Shown here: positions 51,060 through 53,058 of the stretch, piece after piece
How positions within the stretch are numbered: position 1 is the stretch's first letter
How the letters are laid out: each line of letters begins with the position of its first letter
Assembly: GCF_012911875.1 (NCBI RefSeq)
Contig: NZ_JAAXKZ010000026.1
Coordinates: 1 to 53,058, forward strand
DNA: 53,058 bases
Direction: 5' to 3'
Origin: Pseudonocardia bannensis
GTDB taxonomy: Bacteria > Actinomycetota > Actinomycetes > Mycobacteriales > Pseudonocardiaceae
Position numbers and translations under genes: made by a program
Notes under the pieces: generated by a model
Database searches by the model: none
What the model was told of the DNA's origin: nothing
What the model saw: only the letters and a program-made list of their open reading frames with translations

Positions 51060-51243
51060 CGTCAGGGCTCTCCCCTCGCTGGGCGGTGGTACGAAACCGA
51101 CGGTAGGAAACGCCACGTTGCGCGTTCGTTGCACTGTGCAGTAGGCATGCCGCGCTCCGTCCCGAATGCGCAGTTAGAGTTGCCGGCGACACCGGCGAGG
51201 CCAGGACCGGTGCTCGCCCAGCGCCGGTGCTCGGGGGTGTGAG

Positions 51244-52725
51244 ATGTCGACGGAGTCCGACCCCCTCGCGCACTTCCGGCTGCTGTCGCAGGTGTTCGAC
51301 GCCGTGCTGGGCGGCGACGAGCGCAGCGGCGGGCCGCGCCCGATCGTCTCGGAGTCCTGGCAGCGCAGCCTCGCGGCGGACATCGATCCCGAGAGCCGCA
51401 CGCCACCCGTGGTCTACCGCTCGGCCGACCTGCCCGACATCCGCGAGGCGCACCCGCTCAACTCGGTGATGCCGCTGCTGCGCAACACCCTGGTGAGCAT
51501 CGCCGACGAGGCCATGCACGTGATGCTGGTGACCGACGCCGAGGGGCACATCCTGTGGCGCGACGGAGCGGCCAAGCTGCTCGCCGATGCCGACGGGGTC
51601 GGCCTGTTCCCCGGCACCCAGTGGAGCGAGGACGCGATCGGCACCAACGCCATGGGCACCACGCTGGCGGTGGACGCCCCGGTGCAGATCCACTCCGCCG
51701 AGCACCTGGTCCGGACCTACCACACCTGGACGTGCGTCGCGGCCCCCGTGCACGACCCGGACACCGGCGGGATCCTCGGCGCGATCGACATCAGCGGCCC
51801 GCTGCACACGGCGCACCCCGCGCTCGTCCAGTTGGTCGCGGCGACCGCACAGCTCGCGGAGAACCAGCTCCGGGTCCAGTTGGCCATCGCCGACGAGCGG
51901 CTGCGGGTGCGGAACATGCCGCACCTGGCGAGCCTGCGCGGCGGGGCGGGCGCGCTGGTCACTCCCACGGGACGGATCCTCGCCGGCGAGCCCTACGGCT
52001 GGTGGCCGGAGCGCATCACCCTGCACGAGGGGTCGGACCGGGTGGTGCTGGCGAACGGCCGGGAGATCCTCGTCGAGCCCCTCGCCGAGGGGTACCTGCT
52101 GCGCGCGCCCGGGCCGTCGACGTCCGCACCTGCGCAACGGCCGGACACCGCACTGACGCTGCGCTTCCTCGGCGACGGCGCCCCGAGCGTGCTGCTCAAC
52201 GGCCGGTCGATCCCGCTGACGCTGCGCCCGGCCGAGATCCTGACCGCGCTCGCCCTGCATCCCGAGGGGCTGACCGCCGAGCGGCTCGCGCTGCTGCTCT
52301 ACGGCGACGACGGCAACCAGACCACCGTCCGCGGCGAGATCCACCGGCTCCGGGCGCTGATCGGTGCCGACGTGCTGCAGACCCGGCCGTACCGGCTGGC
52401 GGCCACCGTGGACAGCGACTTCGGCACCGTCCGGCGCGCACTGCGGGCCGGGCGGGTCGAGGCGGCGCTGCGCGCCTGCACCGGCCCCCTGCTGCCGAGA
52501 TCGGACGCGCCGGAGATCCGCGACGTGCGCGAGGAACTGGCGGTCGGCCTGCGTCGCGCGGTCCTCGACACCGAGGACGTGGACCTGTTGTACGCCTTCG
52601 CGGGTCACCCGCTGGGGATCACCGACCTGGAGGTGCACGACCGTCTGACGGATCGGCTGCCGCTGGGCGATCGCCGCCGGCCCGTGGTGGCCTCCCGCCG
52701 TACCCGCCTGCTCGCCGAGCACTGA
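51244..52725 (+). CDS. GAF-domain transcriptional regulator (AcoR-like sensor part)
   Basis: This 493-residue protein starts like the sensor half of AcoR-type activators (IVSESWQRSLAADIDPESRT), continues with a GAF domain (HVMLVTDAEGHILWRDGAAK, LFPGTQWSEDAIGTNAMGTT, HTWTCVAAPVHDPDTGGILG) and has a helical linker. The C-terminal 170 residues lack the sigma-54 AAA and Fis parts. Instead they contain a winged helix-like block (LTLRPAEILTALALHPEGLT, LALLLYGDDGNQTTVRGEIH, RLRALIGADVLQTRPYRLA), the plan of actinobacterial GAF regulators. It is divergent from the response regulator and precedes the radical SAM gene, which it probably controls. Confidence 0.87.
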   Translation: MSTESDPLAHFRLLSQVFDAVLGGDERSGGPRPIVSESWQRSLAADIDPESRTPPVVYRSADLPDIREAHPLNSVMPLLRNTLVSIADEAMHVMLVTDAEGHILWRDGAAKLLADADGVGLFPGTQWSEDAIGTNAMGTTLAVDAPVQIHSAEHLVRTYHTWTCVAAPVHDPDTGGILGAIDISGPLHTAHPALVQLVAATAQLAENQLRVQLAIADERLRVRNMPHLASLRGGAGALVTPTGRILAGEPYGWWPERITLHEGSDRVVLANGREILVEPLAEGYLLRAPGPSTSAPAQRPDTALTLRFLGDGAPSVLLNGRSIPLTLRPAEILTALALHPEGLTAERLALLLYGDDGNQTTVRGEIHRLRALIGADVLQTRPYRLAATVDSDFGTVRRALRAGRVEAALRACTGPLLPRSDAPEIRDVREELAVGLRRAVLDTEDVDLLYAFAGHPLGITDLEVHDRLTDRLPLGDRRRPVVASRRTRLLAEH

Positions 52726-52787
52726 TCACGGTCACCCGCAGCACGCCCCGGCACCGAGTGCGGTGAGCCATAGTTGGAGTGCGCTGG

Positions 52788-52846
52788 TTGACATCCCGAC
52801 ACGTACAGGTCTCCTATAGGAGACGTTCAGTTACTCAAGTGAACGT
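52788..52846 (+). promoter_or_regulatory. Promoter and palindromic operators before the radical SAM gene
   Basis: TTGACA at 52788-52793 is a perfect -35 hexamer. GTCTCCTATAGGAGAC at 52809-52824 is a perfect 16-base palindrome covering the expected -10 area. ACGTTCA-N10-TGAACGT (52823-52846) is a second dyad just behind it. Two stacked dyads over a promoter suggest repression or activation by a dimeric regulator, most simply the upstream GAF protein or the XRE-cupin protein. Confidence 0.6.
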
Positions 52847-52867
52847 CACCTCGGGGGTGGATGAACG

Positions 52868-53058
52868 ATGACCGTGGTCGACGATGGCCGGTCGACGGGC
52901 ACGGGTGCGGGTTCGGAGGCAGTGGCCTCCTTGATCATGGATCTGCAGGCGGTCGGCCTGCGGATCGAGACCGACCTGGCCACCACCCGCACCGGCGGCG
53001 CCGGCCCCTCCGACTCCGGCATGCTCTGGATCGAAGGCGTCCCGGTCACCGTCCCCCC
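52868..53058 (+). CDS. Probable MSMEG_0568-type radical SAM protein, N-terminal part
   Basis: The frame starts at ATG 52868 (GGGGTGG upstream) and runs off the right edge after 63 codons. The visible part, SLIMDLQAVGLRIETDL then RTGGAGPSDSGMLWIEGVPV, matches the N-terminal extension of the MSMEG_0568 family of radical SAM proteins from nitrilase-associated clusters. The CxxxCxxC iron-sulfur motif would lie further on and is not in the window, so the call rests on this extension and on the sll0787-type neighbour. The preceding gene is a GAF regulator. Confidence 0.6.
   Translation, partial: MTVVDDGRSTGTGAGSEAVASLIMDLQAVGLRIETDLATTRTGGAGPSDSGMLWIEGVPVTVP

Overview
The window looks like chromosomal DNA of a high-GC actinobacterium, most likely of the Pseudonocardiales (Pseudonocardia/Amycolatopsis type). 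The reasons are very high GC with GTG and TTG starts, tight ATGA/GTGA overlaps, the IS families present, HelD, PadR, PhoX and DUF4236 proteins, and a phosphofructokinase with the residues of the Amycolatopsis PPi-dependent enzyme. This placement is inference; there is no rRNA or other marker gene here.

Left third (1 to about 15.4 kb): a scrapyard of decayed mobile DNA wrapped around a few intact genes. Remnants include IstB (107-281 and 11132-11479, opposite strands), IS1380, IS256, IS701 and IS110 transposases, an internal piece of a tyrosine integrase, the 3' part of a tRNA-Arg, and broken host genes (YggT, CaiB, nucleoside hydrolase, FAH, LuxR-type ATPase, PIN toxin). Inside it sits a compact signalling group: a HATPase-receiver fusion, a two-domain KaiC-like ATPase, a STAS protein and a MEDS-STAS protein (4135-7998). 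A LOG-family hydrolase (9337-9924) and a DUF4236-HIRAN membrane protein (11705-13735) are the other intact genes.

Middle (15.5-24.4 kb): a HelD-type RNA polymerase recycling helicase, a PadR regulator with a permease-prefix membrane protein, an endonuclease/phosphatase-fold lipoprotein, a decayed serine hydrolase, a PBP4-type carboxypeptidase with one frameshift, and an FkbM methyltransferase.

24.3-33.4 kb holds a minus-strand run that reads from 30854 down to 24339: an MDR dehydrogenase, a PTPS-fold protein, a GT4 glycosyltransferase, a methyltransferase, a flippase-like membrane protein, a histidine phosphatase, and a GTP cyclohydrolase II fused to a RibD-type reductase. Divergently placed are a CDP-alcohol phosphatidyltransferase and a membrane AlkP/sulfatase-fold enzyme. 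The cyclohydrolase lacks the tyrosine that gives the normal riboflavin intermediate, and the PTPS lacks the usual cysteine and one zinc histidine. I read this as an orphan pterin/formylaminopyrimidine-derived pathway whose product is unknown.

33.8-38.7 kb is a hydroxyquinol-type aromatic catabolic operon (flavin hydroxylase, intradiol dioxygenase, maleylacetate reductase) with a divergent LysR regulator. 39-45.6 kb has two paralogous secreted M15-like proteins that share a conserved leader, an HI0607-type shikimate dehydrogenase-like protein, a DUF3616 protein, a Tat-exported PhoX phosphatase and a small unknown protein. 45.8-48.2 kb has a cation/Ca2+ exchanger-like protein and a probable PPi-dependent phosphofructokinase. 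The right end (48.6-53.06 kb) appears to be the edge of a nitrilase-associated (Nit1) cluster: an sll0787-type AIR-synthase-like protein, a XRE-cupin regulator, a LuxR response regulator, a GAF regulator, and the first 63 codons of a probable MSMEG_0568-type radical SAM protein behind a palindrome-rich promoter region.
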